DNA of 54,857 bases, taken from an uncultured Bacteroidota bacterium (GTDB lineage: Bacteria > Bacteroidota > Bacteroidia > Chitinophagales > Chitinophagaceae). This document shows positions 44,951 to 54,700 of the stretch, piece by piece (within the stretch, counting starts at the first letter, position 1; each line of letters opens with the position of its first letter). The notes below the pieces were generated by a model that saw only the letters and a list, made by a program, of their open reading frames with translations, was not told the origin of the DNA and ran no database searches. The DNA lies in contig CAJBRT010000158.1 of NCBI GenBank assembly GCA_903958045.1, positions 1 to 54,857 on the forward strand, read 5' to 3'. A program made the translations under genes and the position numbers.

Positions 44951-45422
44951 CACTCACAGCAGGTAGTGTTGATTTTTTTGGAACCGTAAACGCCCAGTGT
45001 GGTTCATATTTTGCACCTTGTTCAATCCATTTTTTTATAATGGCTACTTCGTTTTCTGAAAGTCTTGGTAGTTTGCTCGATGCCACAGGCATTACAAGAC
45101 TAGAGTCGTTTGTTGTAATTCTTTGAAACACTTCGGAGAGTTCAGGTTTGCCCGGAACAATGCCGCGTTTGGTTGGATGATCTTGCAAAGCTTTGTAGGC
45201 TTCGCTTTCAATATCTAATCTTAAACCAGCTTCTCTTTTTTTAGGATCTGGCCCATGACAACTAAAACATTTGTCCGATAAAATAGGTCTTACATCATAA
45301 TTATAACTTACAACATCTGGCACCTTTAATTCATCCACCGCAGTGGTTCTAAAAGAGAAGTAAGCTAATACACCAACAACCAGGCAAACGCCTGTTAGGA
45401 TGAGCAATCGTTTATTAATCAT
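44931..45422 (-). CDS. PSCyt1 cytochrome c domain, N-terminal part of the split protein
   Basis: A 163-residue piece with an N-terminal membrane anchor (5-24, RLLILTGVCLVVGVLAYFSF). A planctomycete-type cytochrome domain follows: heme motif Cys52-Phe-Ser-Cys55-His56 in ILSDKCFSCHGPDPKKREAG, then LVMPVASSKLPRLSENEV with the possible Met ligand, and IIKKWIEQGAKYEPHWAF. The sequence HWAFTVPKKSTLPAVSDD is where family members continue directly into DUF1549. Here the frame runs into TGA at 44931-44933. It is the promoter-proximal gene of the five-gene operon. Confidence 0.88.
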   Translation of the reverse strand: MINKRLLILTGVCLVVGVLAYFSFRTTAVDELKVPDVVSYNYDVRPILSDKCFSCHGPDPKKREAGLRLDIESEAYKALQDHPTKRGIVPGKPELSEVFQRITTNDSSLVMPVASSKLPRLSENEVAIIKKWIEQGAKYEPHWAFTVPKKSTLPAVSDDLAKK

Positions 45423-45701
45423 AAGTAGCAGGTTAATGATGGCAAATCAGTACTTAAATATACTCCTTTATAGGTCCATTTTTTGCGTATTGTGTGGGGT
45501 AGATAAAAAAGTGGTTAAAACGGCTAAATAAGAGTTGTTTTGATATCAAATATAAATAATATTAAATTCATAATATCTTAAATAATAATACTTTAAAAAT
45601 AATCAGCTGCTTAATTTGCGTTAATATTGATGTGTAAATTGAAGTTTCTGTTAAAGCGGTATCCGCAATTTTGAGTTATTTTTAAGTAGAAAGAATAAAA
45701 T
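45423..45701. other. Divergent intergenic region between cytochrome operon and CBM9 gene
   Basis: This very A/T-rich 279-base gap holds the promoters of two divergent units. On the minus strand TATATTTG (45547-45554) matches the -7 consensus for the cytochrome operon, but no well-spaced -33 box is seen. On the plus strand only degenerate versions occur (a TAATTTG near 45612). No RNA gene, ORF or strong hairpin is recognised. Confidence 0.4.
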
Positions 45702-46529
45702 ATGAGGTCAAAACTGCTTTTTCGGCAAAAAATGAGTGCATTAATGAGCCTGCTTTTACTGCTTTGCTGTGTTGTAAAGGCTCAAACGGTGCTATCTTCT
45801 TCGCTTCTTTCCGAAAAAAAGTACCAAGCTCGTATGGCAAAGTGGCCCATTAAGGTGGATGGTAAGTTAAATGAACATGATTGGAAACAAGCAGTATTGA
45901 TTTCTGATTTTGAAGATATTGAAGGCGCAGCAAAACCCAAGCCAACTTTTAGTACCAGTGTAAAAATGATGTGGGATAGTCAATATTTATACATTGGAGC
46001 AGTGCTCGAAGAGCCACATTTATGGGGTACTTTAAAAAACCACGACGACATCATTTATCGTGATCATGATTTTGAAGTTTTTATTGACCCGATGGGTGAT
46101 GGGGAACAATATTTTGAAATTGAAATCAATGTTCTTGGAACCATCATGGATTTATTTATGAATAAGCCCTATAAAAAAGGAGGCACTTTTGATATGGGTT
46201 GGAACACAACGGGTATTCAATCTAAAATCATTGCAAATGGAACCATCAATGATAATACGGATATTGATAGTGGGTGGACACTCGAAATGGCCATTCCATT
46301 TACAGCCATTTCAAGAATACAACGCCCCGCTACTCCTTCTTCAAATAAACCTTGGCGCATCAATTTTTCACGTGTGCAGTGGACACTTGAACCAGATGGA
46401 AAATCGTATCGAAAAAAATTAAATCAACATAACAAACCTATTTCAGAAAACAATTGGGTTTGGAATCCAACCGGTGTTGTTGATATGCATGTGCCTACTA
46501 AATGGGGCTATTTATATTTTAAAAAATAA
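45702..46529 (+). CDS. Secreted CBM9-like carbohydrate-binding protein
   Basis: A 275-residue protein with a signal peptide (the segment MSLLLLLCCVVKAQT from residue 15; start at 45702, with an alternative ATG at 45732). The mature domain matches the family-9-like carbohydrate-binding module. KWPIKVDGKLNEHDWKQA (47-64) opens it, and SVKMMWDSQYLYIGAVLEEP is the typical second strand. DHDFEVFIDPMGDGEQYFEIEIN holds the DFEVFIDP calcium/ligand-loop landmark. WTLEMAIPF and WRINFSRVQW complete the beta-sandwich. It is probably periplasmic or surface-exposed and binds a glycan. It is followed after nine bases by a Tat-exported GHL10-like protein, suggesting joint action on a polysaccharide. Confidence 0.88.
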   Translation: MRSKLLFRQKMSALMSLLLLLCCVVKAQTVLSSSLLSEKKYQARMAKWPIKVDGKLNEHDWKQAVLISDFEDIEGAAKPKPTFSTSVKMMWDSQYLYIGAVLEEPHLWGTLKNHDDIIYRDHDFEVFIDPMGDGEQYFEIEINVLGTIMDLFMNKPYKKGGTFDMGWNTTGIQSKIIANGTINDNTDIDSGWTLEMAIPFTAISRIQRPATPSSNKPWRINFSRVQWTLEPDGKSYRKKLNQHNKPISENNWVWNPTGVVDMHVPTKWGYLYFKK

Positions 46530-46538
46530 ATTTATTTT

Positions 46539-47621
46539 ATGTCAAATAATCGTAGACAATTTTTAAAAAATAGTATTGGAACCGCTGCCGCTGCTGGCTT
46601 TGCCACTTTGCCGGCCATTGCAAATATGCCAGTAGATAGCACTATAAAGAACGGTAAAAATAAGCACTGGGTTTGGATCAATCCCAATCAAAAAGAGGAA
46701 GTTGCTGTGCTTAAAAAAAGATATAAAGCATATTATGATGCTGGCATTAGAGGCATTTTATTTGAAGCAGATAGTGAAAAACATTATACCGAAGCAAAAA
46801 ATGCTGGACTAGAGGCGCACCGCTGGAATTGGACAATGAATAGAGGGGATGTGTTGAAACAACATCCAGAGTGGTCTGCTATTTCCCGTACTGGAGATTC
46901 ATGTGTAAACAAGCCTCCTTACGTTGGTTATTACAAATGGTTATGTCCATCAAAACCAGAAGTGCAAGACTTTTTAAAAAATGAAGCAGACACTATTTTA
47001 TCAAAAAAATATATTGATGGACTACATCTCGATTACATTCGTTTTTGTGATGTGGTGTTACCATTAAATTTATGGGATACATATAAATTAGATCAGCGCA
47101 CCGAACTTCCTGCTTACGATTTTTGTTATTGCAAAACCTGTAGGGATGCCTATGCTGCTAAAACGGGTAACGATCCTTTGTCACTTCGTTATCCAGACGC
47201 GCAAGTATCTTGGCGATTGTTTAGATACAATGCCATTAATAATGTTGTAAATCAACTAGCCGTTGTAGCACATCAACACAATAAGAAAATTAGTGCAGCT
47301 GTTTTTCCAATGCCAGAACTTGCGCGCCGAATGGTGAGACAAGATTGGACCAATTGGAACTTGGATATGGTTTTCCCAATGATCTATCATGGATTTTATC
47401 AAGAGAAAGTTGCTTGGATTGGTGACGCCGTTGCAGAAGGCGTAAGATTCTTAAAAGACGGTGTGCCACTCTATGCTGGATTATTTTTATCGGACTTTAA
47501 CAATCAATCTGAACTAGCTTCCGGTATTAAATATGCATTGGATAATAAGGCAGCTGGTATCTGCTTTTTTGGTGGTGTTACTGATGAAGTACTAGCTACC
47601 TTAAAACAAGCTAGTTCCTAA
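46539..47621 (+). CDS. Tat-exported TIM-barrel protein, GHL10-like putative glycoside hydrolase
   Basis: A 360-residue protein with a clear Tat signal (SNNRRQFLKNSIGTAAAAG, 2-20). The rest is a TIM barrel resembling hypothetical glycoside hydrolase family GHL10 (DUF187). YIDGLHLDYIRF, at about 158-169, carries the usual catalytic-type Asp at the end of strand 4. RWNWTMNRGDVLKQHPEWSA resembles the substrate loop, and DMVFPMIYHGF is a late strand. An unusual pair of cysteine motifs (DFCYCKTCRDAY, about 193-204) may bind metal or form disulfides. Start ATG 46539 begins the Tat signal. The substrate is unknown; the CBM9 neighbour supports a glycan. Confidence 0.8.
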   Translation: MSNNRRQFLKNSIGTAAAAGFATLPAIANMPVDSTIKNGKNKHWVWINPNQKEEVAVLKKRYKAYYDAGIRGILFEADSEKHYTEAKNAGLEAHRWNWTMNRGDVLKQHPEWSAISRTGDSCVNKPPYVGYYKWLCPSKPEVQDFLKNEADTILSKKYIDGLHLDYIRFCDVVLPLNLWDTYKLDQRTELPAYDFCYCKTCRDAYAAKTGNDPLSLRYPDAQVSWRLFRYNAINNVVNQLAVVAHQHNKKISAAVFPMPELARRMVRQDWTNWNLDMVFPMIYHGFYQEKVAWIGDAVAEGVRFLKDGVPLYAGLFLSDFNNQSELASGIKYALDNKAAGICFFGGVTDEVLATLKQASS

Positions 47622-47813
47622 CTTAAATAGATTCAAGCTAGAAATTGCCGTAAAATCGGTCAATATCGTTGTCTCCTTTACTGTCTTACAAATTTCTGTC
47701 ACTGTATATTACAGATTATACCATTATGTAATGGCCCTCTAAAACTTTTTAGATGACATTTATCCGTATACGGGTATGTTTTTACATACACACAAATCGT
47801 AATACGACAAAGC

Positions 47814-48236
47814 ATGATGTATAGGAGGGGGTTCTTACCCATAGTAATGGTTTTATTGTTGTTTGCCTGCAACAAAACAGAGCCCAAAAATTTACTTGAA
47901 ATCAAGAAGGATTATTTGGTGGGTCGTGGCACTTCTTTGACCAGCTGGAAGTTAAATGGTCTAACCATTGATAGTATACCTCAGGTATTATCGGGAAGTC
48001 AGGTTGGTTATTTTAAAAAATATTTATCTACCAATCATTTTACGGATACGGATGGAGCAACTGGTGATTGGTCGCTTCCGGTAATAGATTCCTTAAAAGA
48101 AGTTTTTAAAAATTATCCATCTGGCATTATTGTACAACAAAGCGCTTATATCAGCTTTCTTAGTTACGATTCGCTTTCGCTCACTTATTTGTTAAACGGA
48201 AAAAAAGTCAATGCTAGGTTTAAAGCGGTTCGTTAG
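47814..48236 (+). CDS. Small lipoprotein, function unknown
   Basis: A 140-residue protein with a lipoprotein signal ending VMVLLLFAC (Cys19), starting at the tandem ATGs 47814/47817. The mature part is beta-rich with a possible lipocalin-like layout: DYLVGRGTSLTSWKLNGLTI, then SLSLTYLLNGKKVNARFKAV at the C-terminus. I do not recognise a family. It overlaps the next gene by 26 bases, so the two are likely coupled with the giant fibre gene downstream. The 192-base gap before it (47622-47813) holds no gene and no clear promoter. Confidence 0.72.
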   Translation: MMYRRGFLPIVMVLLLFACNKTEPKNLLEIKKDYLVGRGTSLTSWKLNGLTIDSIPQVLSGSQVGYFKKYLSTNHFTDTDGATGDWSLPVIDSLKEVFKNYPSGIIVQQSAYISFLSYDSLSLTYLLNGKKVNARFKAVR

Positions 48237-48738
48237 TATTTGCTTGACGCTCGTTTTTGCAAGTAAAGCTCAAACGCAAATAAGCATGCCTTATACTATG
48301 GGGGTAGTGGGCAACGCGGGTCAACCTGAAAATATATTTTCAGGTTCTATATTATTTGATAGTGAACGTTGTTTTTTACTATCTAATGGTGTTTCTACTG
48401 GTATACATGGCACAGCAAATTTATTTACCATTAATTGTGTGGTGTTGCCAACAGTTCAACCACTTCAACTAAAAGTGTATCCCAATCCTTTTGTCGAAAA
48501 AGTAAAGGTTACCTCTTATTCTGTATTTAATTATACTACAGCTGTCATGTACGATTTGCATTTATACAATGCGGCAGGTTTGCGTATTAAAAGCTTTACC
48601 ACATCAATATATGGGCTGAGGTCTGGATATGAATTTTCAACTCTTTTTCTAGTTGCTGGTACCTACTACTTAAAAGTACAAGTAGGACAACTGCATATAC
48701 AAACGTTAACATTAATAAAATCACAAAAGTTGCCATGA
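48211..48738 (+). CDS. Small secreted protein with T9SS type A sorting domain
   Basis: A 175-residue protein. The signal peptide is about 1-20 (FVSICLTLVFASKA, then QTQ). A short central region (about 24-85) is rich in Gly, Ser and Asn. The C-terminal domain begins LQLKVYPNPFVEKVKV (about 88-103) and ends AGTYYLKVQVGQLHIQTLTL with a short basic tail. This is the type A CTD recognised by the Por/type IX secretion system and removed at the surface. Its stop overlaps the start of the giant fibre gene (ATGA), implying coordinate production. Its cargo region is tiny, so it may act as a small surface partner or subunit (inference). Confidence 0.8.
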   Translation: MLGLKRFVSICLTLVFASKAQTQISMPYTMGVVGNAGQPENIFSGSILFDSERCFLLSNGVSTGIHGTANLFTINCVVLPTVQPLQLKVYPNPFVEKVKVTSYSVFNYTTAVMYDLHLYNAAGLRIKSFTTSIYGLRSGYEFSTLFLVAGTYYLKVQVGQLHIQTLTLIKSQKLP

Positions 48739-51700
48739 ATGCGTATTCAAAAAAAATCATTTTTATCATTCTCATACAGTGCATGGCCTTGTTGATTCAT
48801 GCACAAGTTTCAAAAGTACCAGACGGTATTTTGTTTCAAGCAATTGCGAAAGACCCCCAGGGTAATCCAGCAAAAGGAAGAACTATCTATATTAAAAACG
48901 CAATTATACAAAGTAATATTTCAGGTGCCCAAGTATATGTCGAGTCACATAAAATAGTAGCCTCTAGCGATGGTGTATTTACGATTGTGATTGGAAAGGG
49001 AATTAGGGTTGCTGGTCCAACTTCTATCAATAGTCTCGATTGGTCAAACGGGCCTTATTATTTAAATATCAAAGCAGCGATTGGGCCTACTGTTCCACTC
49101 ACCAATTGGAATGTAGATGAGCATTACATTGATATGGGAACTTCTCAATTTTGGACAGTTCCGTTTGCTTTATTTGCAGCAAAAGTGGAAGGGTTTGATT
49201 TGAAATTAAATAGTACGGATACAGTCTCTATGCTAGCGCCTTACTTTAAAATATCAGATACTACTTGGTTGTTGAATAAAATCAATGCTAAACTAAAAAA
49301 CTTAGATACCACTTTACTGTCAAATAGAACGAATAGCGAATTAAATACTATAGATACTGTTTCGTTATCTAATAGAATTAATCGTAAATTAAATAGTGCG
49401 GATACGAATGCATTGTATTTGCGTATCAATACAAAGTTAAGCATTTCAGATACTGCTGCAATGCTTAGCAATTATGCAAAAAAAAATGAGCTGAAAGATA
49501 CCCTCTTTTTGTCAAATAGAATTCAGGCAAAGCTCAATGCTTCCGATACACTATCATTGTCGAAACGAATGGATAACAGCGAATGGATGCTCAACAAAAC
49601 GAGTAAACTAATGCTTGATGGCAGTTCAGATGTCAAGTATCCTTCGGCAAGAGCCGTAAAACAGTATGTAGACTCTTCGATAGCCATTAATGTTTCAAGT
49701 AGTAATAGTTCAAATGTACATGTTGTAGATGCTTCGGCAACAGCAAAAGGGATTATTCAACTTGCAGGGGATTTAACAGGTACTGCGCAATATCCAATGA
49801 TTGCATCATCTGCGATCACTACTACTAAATTAGCAACAGCTGCTGTTACCGATGATAAAATCGCGGCAGGAATTAGTGCATCAAAAGTAGGGCTACAAAA
49901 TGTTAACAATACAACTGATCTAAACAAGCCAGTTAGTATTTTACAACAAGCTGCATTGAATACAAAACTTACCTCAACGGACACAGCGGCTATGCTAGCT
50001 CATTATGCAAAAACAGTGGACGTAAATAGTGCAATCGCAGCAAAGCTTGCCATAGGAGACACAGCGGCTATGCTAGCTCATTATGCAAAAACAACAGCGG
50101 TTAATAATGCTATTGCATTAAAGCTTGCTATTAGTGATACTGCCGCTATGTTAGATAGCAGAATTGCCCGAGATACTTCTTTTTTATCACAGCGAATTGA
50201 TGCGAAGGTAGATCAAGTTAATAAGTCACTTGATATGAATGCAGATGCTAGTTCTGATATTAAATTTCCTTCTGTAAAAGCGGTTAAAAGTTATGTCGAT
50301 TCATCGATGGTGGCAAACGCTGGAAGTAGTAATTCAAATAATGCTAATAGTACTGTTACGGATGCAGATGCTAGCACAAAAGGGGTTCTAAAATTAGCTG
50401 GTGATTTGTCTGGTACAGCTGCTATTCCGATGGTTGCTATTGGTGCAATAACCACTGAGAAACTTGGAACCAATGCGGTTACTGATGCTAAAATTGCAAC
50501 TGGTATTAGTGCTACAAAAGTTGGGTTAGGTAATGTAGATAACACCAATGATCTAGATAAACCAATTAGTAGTTTAACGCAGACTGCCCTTGATCTAAAG
50601 TTTTCTAATGTACAAGGACAGGCGCTCATTACCGCTGTTGCAGAAAAACTAAATATATTGGATACAAGCGCAATGCTATCTTCTAGATTTAGTAGAGATA
50701 CTGCTAGTCTTTCGAATAGAATTTATCAAAAAGTAAATCTTGCTGATAGTGGCATTGTATATGCGACGCCATTCCAAATTGTTGCAAGTTCATTTGATTC
50801 AACATCATTAAGTGACCGTATCAATTTAAAATATGATGCAGTCAATGGAGATATTTTGTTTAATCGAATCAATACCAAGCTAAATGCAGTTGATACTGGA
50901 TATTTAAGCAATCGGATCAATTTAAAATTAAATTTTGCAGATAGTATGTATAGTTATGTAACGCCTACTCGGTTACTAAATGCAGCTACCGATACCACTC
51001 AATTGTCAAATAGAATTGATGAAAAAATTAGCATAGCTGATACTGCGCGCATGTTACGTGATTATGCGTTGAAGGCAGGATTAAGTACGTTGGCAACTAC
51101 TGGCAATTACAATGATTTAATCAATAAGCCAACAATAAATAACAATAGCGGTGCGGTTAACTCTGTAAATACACTTATTGGCGACGTGGTCATTGATAAA
51201 TCCAGTATTCATTTAGGAAATGTTGATAATACGAGTGATGCTAATAAGCCCATATCATTTTTAACCAATAATGCATTAATTGGTAAGATTGATGCAAGCC
51301 TTATAAATGCACCTAATGGGGTGGCTGGCCTTGACGCAAATACAAAAATTCCAACGTCTCTATTACCCCCTATTTCATTTACTGCTATTTCTGTTGTTGC
51401 CAATGCTGCTGAAATGCAGGCCCTTGGAACTGCTTCTGTTAAAGGGACAGTTTGTGTTAGAACCGATGTTTCAAAGTCATATGTTTTAAACACAGATTAT
51501 TCTGGTAGTTTGTCCGATTGGGTAGAACTATTAACACCAGGTGCGCCTGTTCAGAGTGTGAACGGCAGTATTGGCGTAGTGAATTTAAAAACAAATAATA
51601 TTGGAGAACTCACCAATTTATATTTTACAGAAGCCCGTGCTAGGGCTGCACTAAGTGTAAATGCACCCGTTTTATTGAATCCGTCAACAGGTGTGTTTAG

Positions 51701-54700
51701 TGTTGATACAGGTAATAGTGTAAGTAGTGTAGCCACTAAATGGAATGTTCTGCAACAAACCATCGCTTCCACTTCTGGCCTTGCTTCAAAAGTGAATATT
51801 GCCGATACGTCTAACATGCTGTATCCATATGCTAAAAATTATCAGCTCGTAAATGGATTGGCCACTAAATTAAGTATTGTAGATACGTCTTACATGTTAA
51901 GTCAGCGCATTGGAAGAGATACGTTGGCCTTATCAAACAGGATCAATGCTAAACTTTCTTTAAATGATACTTCACTCATGCTGAGTAATAGAATTGCACG
52001 TGATACTATTTTGCTTTCTGAAAGAATTTCTAGTAAAGTGTCAATAGCGGATACTTCTGTTATGCTCAGTTCTAGATTTGCAAGAGATACGGCAGCACTT
52101 TCAAATAGAATTAATCTCAAACTAAATATTGCTGATACTGCTTTAATGATGTCTAAAAGATTCGGTAGAGACACAGTCGCGCTTTCTAATAGAATTAATT
52201 TGAAATTAAATACTGCTGATACTGCTGCTATGCTCACTAATTATTTAGCAAGTATTCATTCAAAAGAAAACGCAATCAATAAATCTGTGGATACTAGTTT
52301 GGGAGGTCTAAATCCAAGTAATATTTTATTTCCAACGCAACTCGCTGTAAAAAAATATGTTGAAAACAATGCAGCCACCATTGCTTCTGGTGCTAGTGGA
52401 AGTGGAACAGTGGTTGATGCAACTACTACAACCAAAGGTAAACTGCAATTAGCTGGAGATTTAGGAGGAACTGCCGCTAGTCCACAAGTGCTTTCGGTAG
52501 GGGGTATTTTAAAAGATGATATTGCAACTGGCCTCAATTTAATGAATGCAGCAACACCTAATAATATTGTAAATTATATTGTGCGCAGAAGTCCCATTGG
52601 AGATTTTTCGGGAAGTACGATTACTGCCAATACATTTAGAGGAAATATTGTTGGTAATGTTACAGGTAATGTAACAGGTAATCTTACCGGTATTGTTACG
52701 GGTTCACTAATAGGCAATGCAACCAATGTTTCTGGTATTGTGGCATTAGCAAATGGAGGAACTGGGGCAAACTCTGCCACTGCTGCTAAAACAAATTTAG
52801 GGCTTGGCAATATCGATAACACATCTGATGTAAATAAACCAGTGAGTACTGCACAGCAAGCAGCACTTGATTTAAAAGCAAATTTAGCTTCTCCAACATT
52901 TACAGGACTTGTGGTTTTACCAACCGGTACAACTGGTGTTACCCAAGCTTTAAATGATAACAGTAACAAACTAGCTACAACTGCATATGTTGCAAGTGCC
53001 ATGGCAGATGCATCTGGAACCATTACAAATTCGGTGGCAGATGCTACTACAACAAGTAAGGGTAAAATTTTATTAGCTGGTGATTTAGGAGGAACAGCTT
53101 CTATTCCAATAGTAATGAGTATTGGTGGCATCAATAAAGATAATATTGCTGCTGCAGCCATATTATCTAATACAGCTACTGCACAAAACACTGCGAGTAC
53201 GATTGTAAAAAGAGACGCATCTGGTAATTTTATTGCGGGCAGCATTACTTCAAATTTGATTGGAAATGTTACAGGGAATGTAACGGGGGATCTTACTGGT
53301 ATTGTTACCGGTTCGCTAATAGGCAATGCTACCAACGTTTCTGGCGTAGTAGCGGTTGCTAATGGTGGTACAGGTGCAAGCGACGCAAGTAATGCGAGAA
53401 TTAATGTAGGTCTGGGAAATATCAATAACACTTCTGATGTAAATAAGCCTGTGAGTACTGCACAGCAAACAGCACTTGATTTAAAAGCAAATTTGGCTTC
53501 TCCAACATTTACAGGACTAGTAGTTTTGCCAACAGGTGCCACAGCTGTCACACAAAATTTAAATGACAACACTACAAAATTAGCAACCACGGCCTATGTT
53601 GCAAATGCACTCGCCGATGCATCAGGGTCTATTACAAATTCAGTGGCTGATGCGACCACGGGTTCAAAAGGAAAAATTATGTTGGCTGGTGATTTAGGCG
53701 GAACTGCAACAGCACCCGAAGTTTTATCTGTTGGAACAGTAACAAAGAGTCAAATAGTTGCAGCTACTACACTTGTAAATACAGCTACGAGTGCTGGAAC
53801 CGCTAATACAATTGTAGCAAGAGATGTAAACGGTTCTTTTGCTGGAAATTTATTGGGTAATGCAACCAATGTATCAGGTGTGGTAGCCATTGCTAATGGA
53901 GGTACAGGTGTTACTTCAATTGTAGCAATAAAAAATACATTAGGTTTAAATAATGTAGATAACACAAGTGATATCAATAAACCTATTAGTAGCTTAACGC
54001 AAACTGCACTGAATTTAAAAGTTAACACATCATCAATAGCAGTAGCCAATGGTGTTGCAAGTTTAGATGCTAATGGTAGAGTGCCACAGATTCAACTTCC
54101 GTCTTTTGCAATTACATCGGTAAGTGTTGTAAATAGTAGTGCCAATATGCTTGCGCTAACAGGATTATCTGTTGGGTCTGTAGCTGTGCGAACAGATAAT
54201 GCAACCAATTATATTTTAACGGCACTGCCGGCAAGTACGCTTGCCAACTGGGTTAGTTTTTCACCAGCTGCAACCAATGTACAATCTGTAAATGGCGTAA
54301 CTGGTGCAGTAGCATTAACGGGTGCTGCAAATAGAATTTCTATTGCGTCTAATGTTTTTGATATTGCAAGTACCTATGTTGGTCAAAGTTCAATTACTAC
54401 ATTAGGCACTATTGGAACAGGTATTTGGAACGGAACAACAATCGCTATCAATAAAGGTGGAACAGGTGCTACAACTGCTAATGATGGCTTTAACGCATTA
54501 GCACCTGCACAATCAGGCCATACTGGGAAATTTTTAATAACCAATGGAACTAGTACAAGTTGGGCAAGCATTAGTAGTGCGGGCGGTTGGAGTACCACTG
54601 GCAATAGTGGTACTATAGACGGCACTAATTTTTTTGGTACAACAGATGCGCAACCATTAAATGTACAGGTGGGTGGTATTGTATCAGGCAGGTTTGATGT

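Noticed and set aside
51882..52217. CRISPR-like regular repeats
   Set aside because: The 84-bp units are in frame within a coding sequence and have no unique spacers between identical short repeats.
52574..53590. Long minus-strand open frame opposite the giant fibre (338 codons)
   Set aside because: It is a shadow of the repetitive Gly/Thr/Asn-rich plus-strand gene, with Ala/Val/Pro-rich low-complexity translation and no start context.
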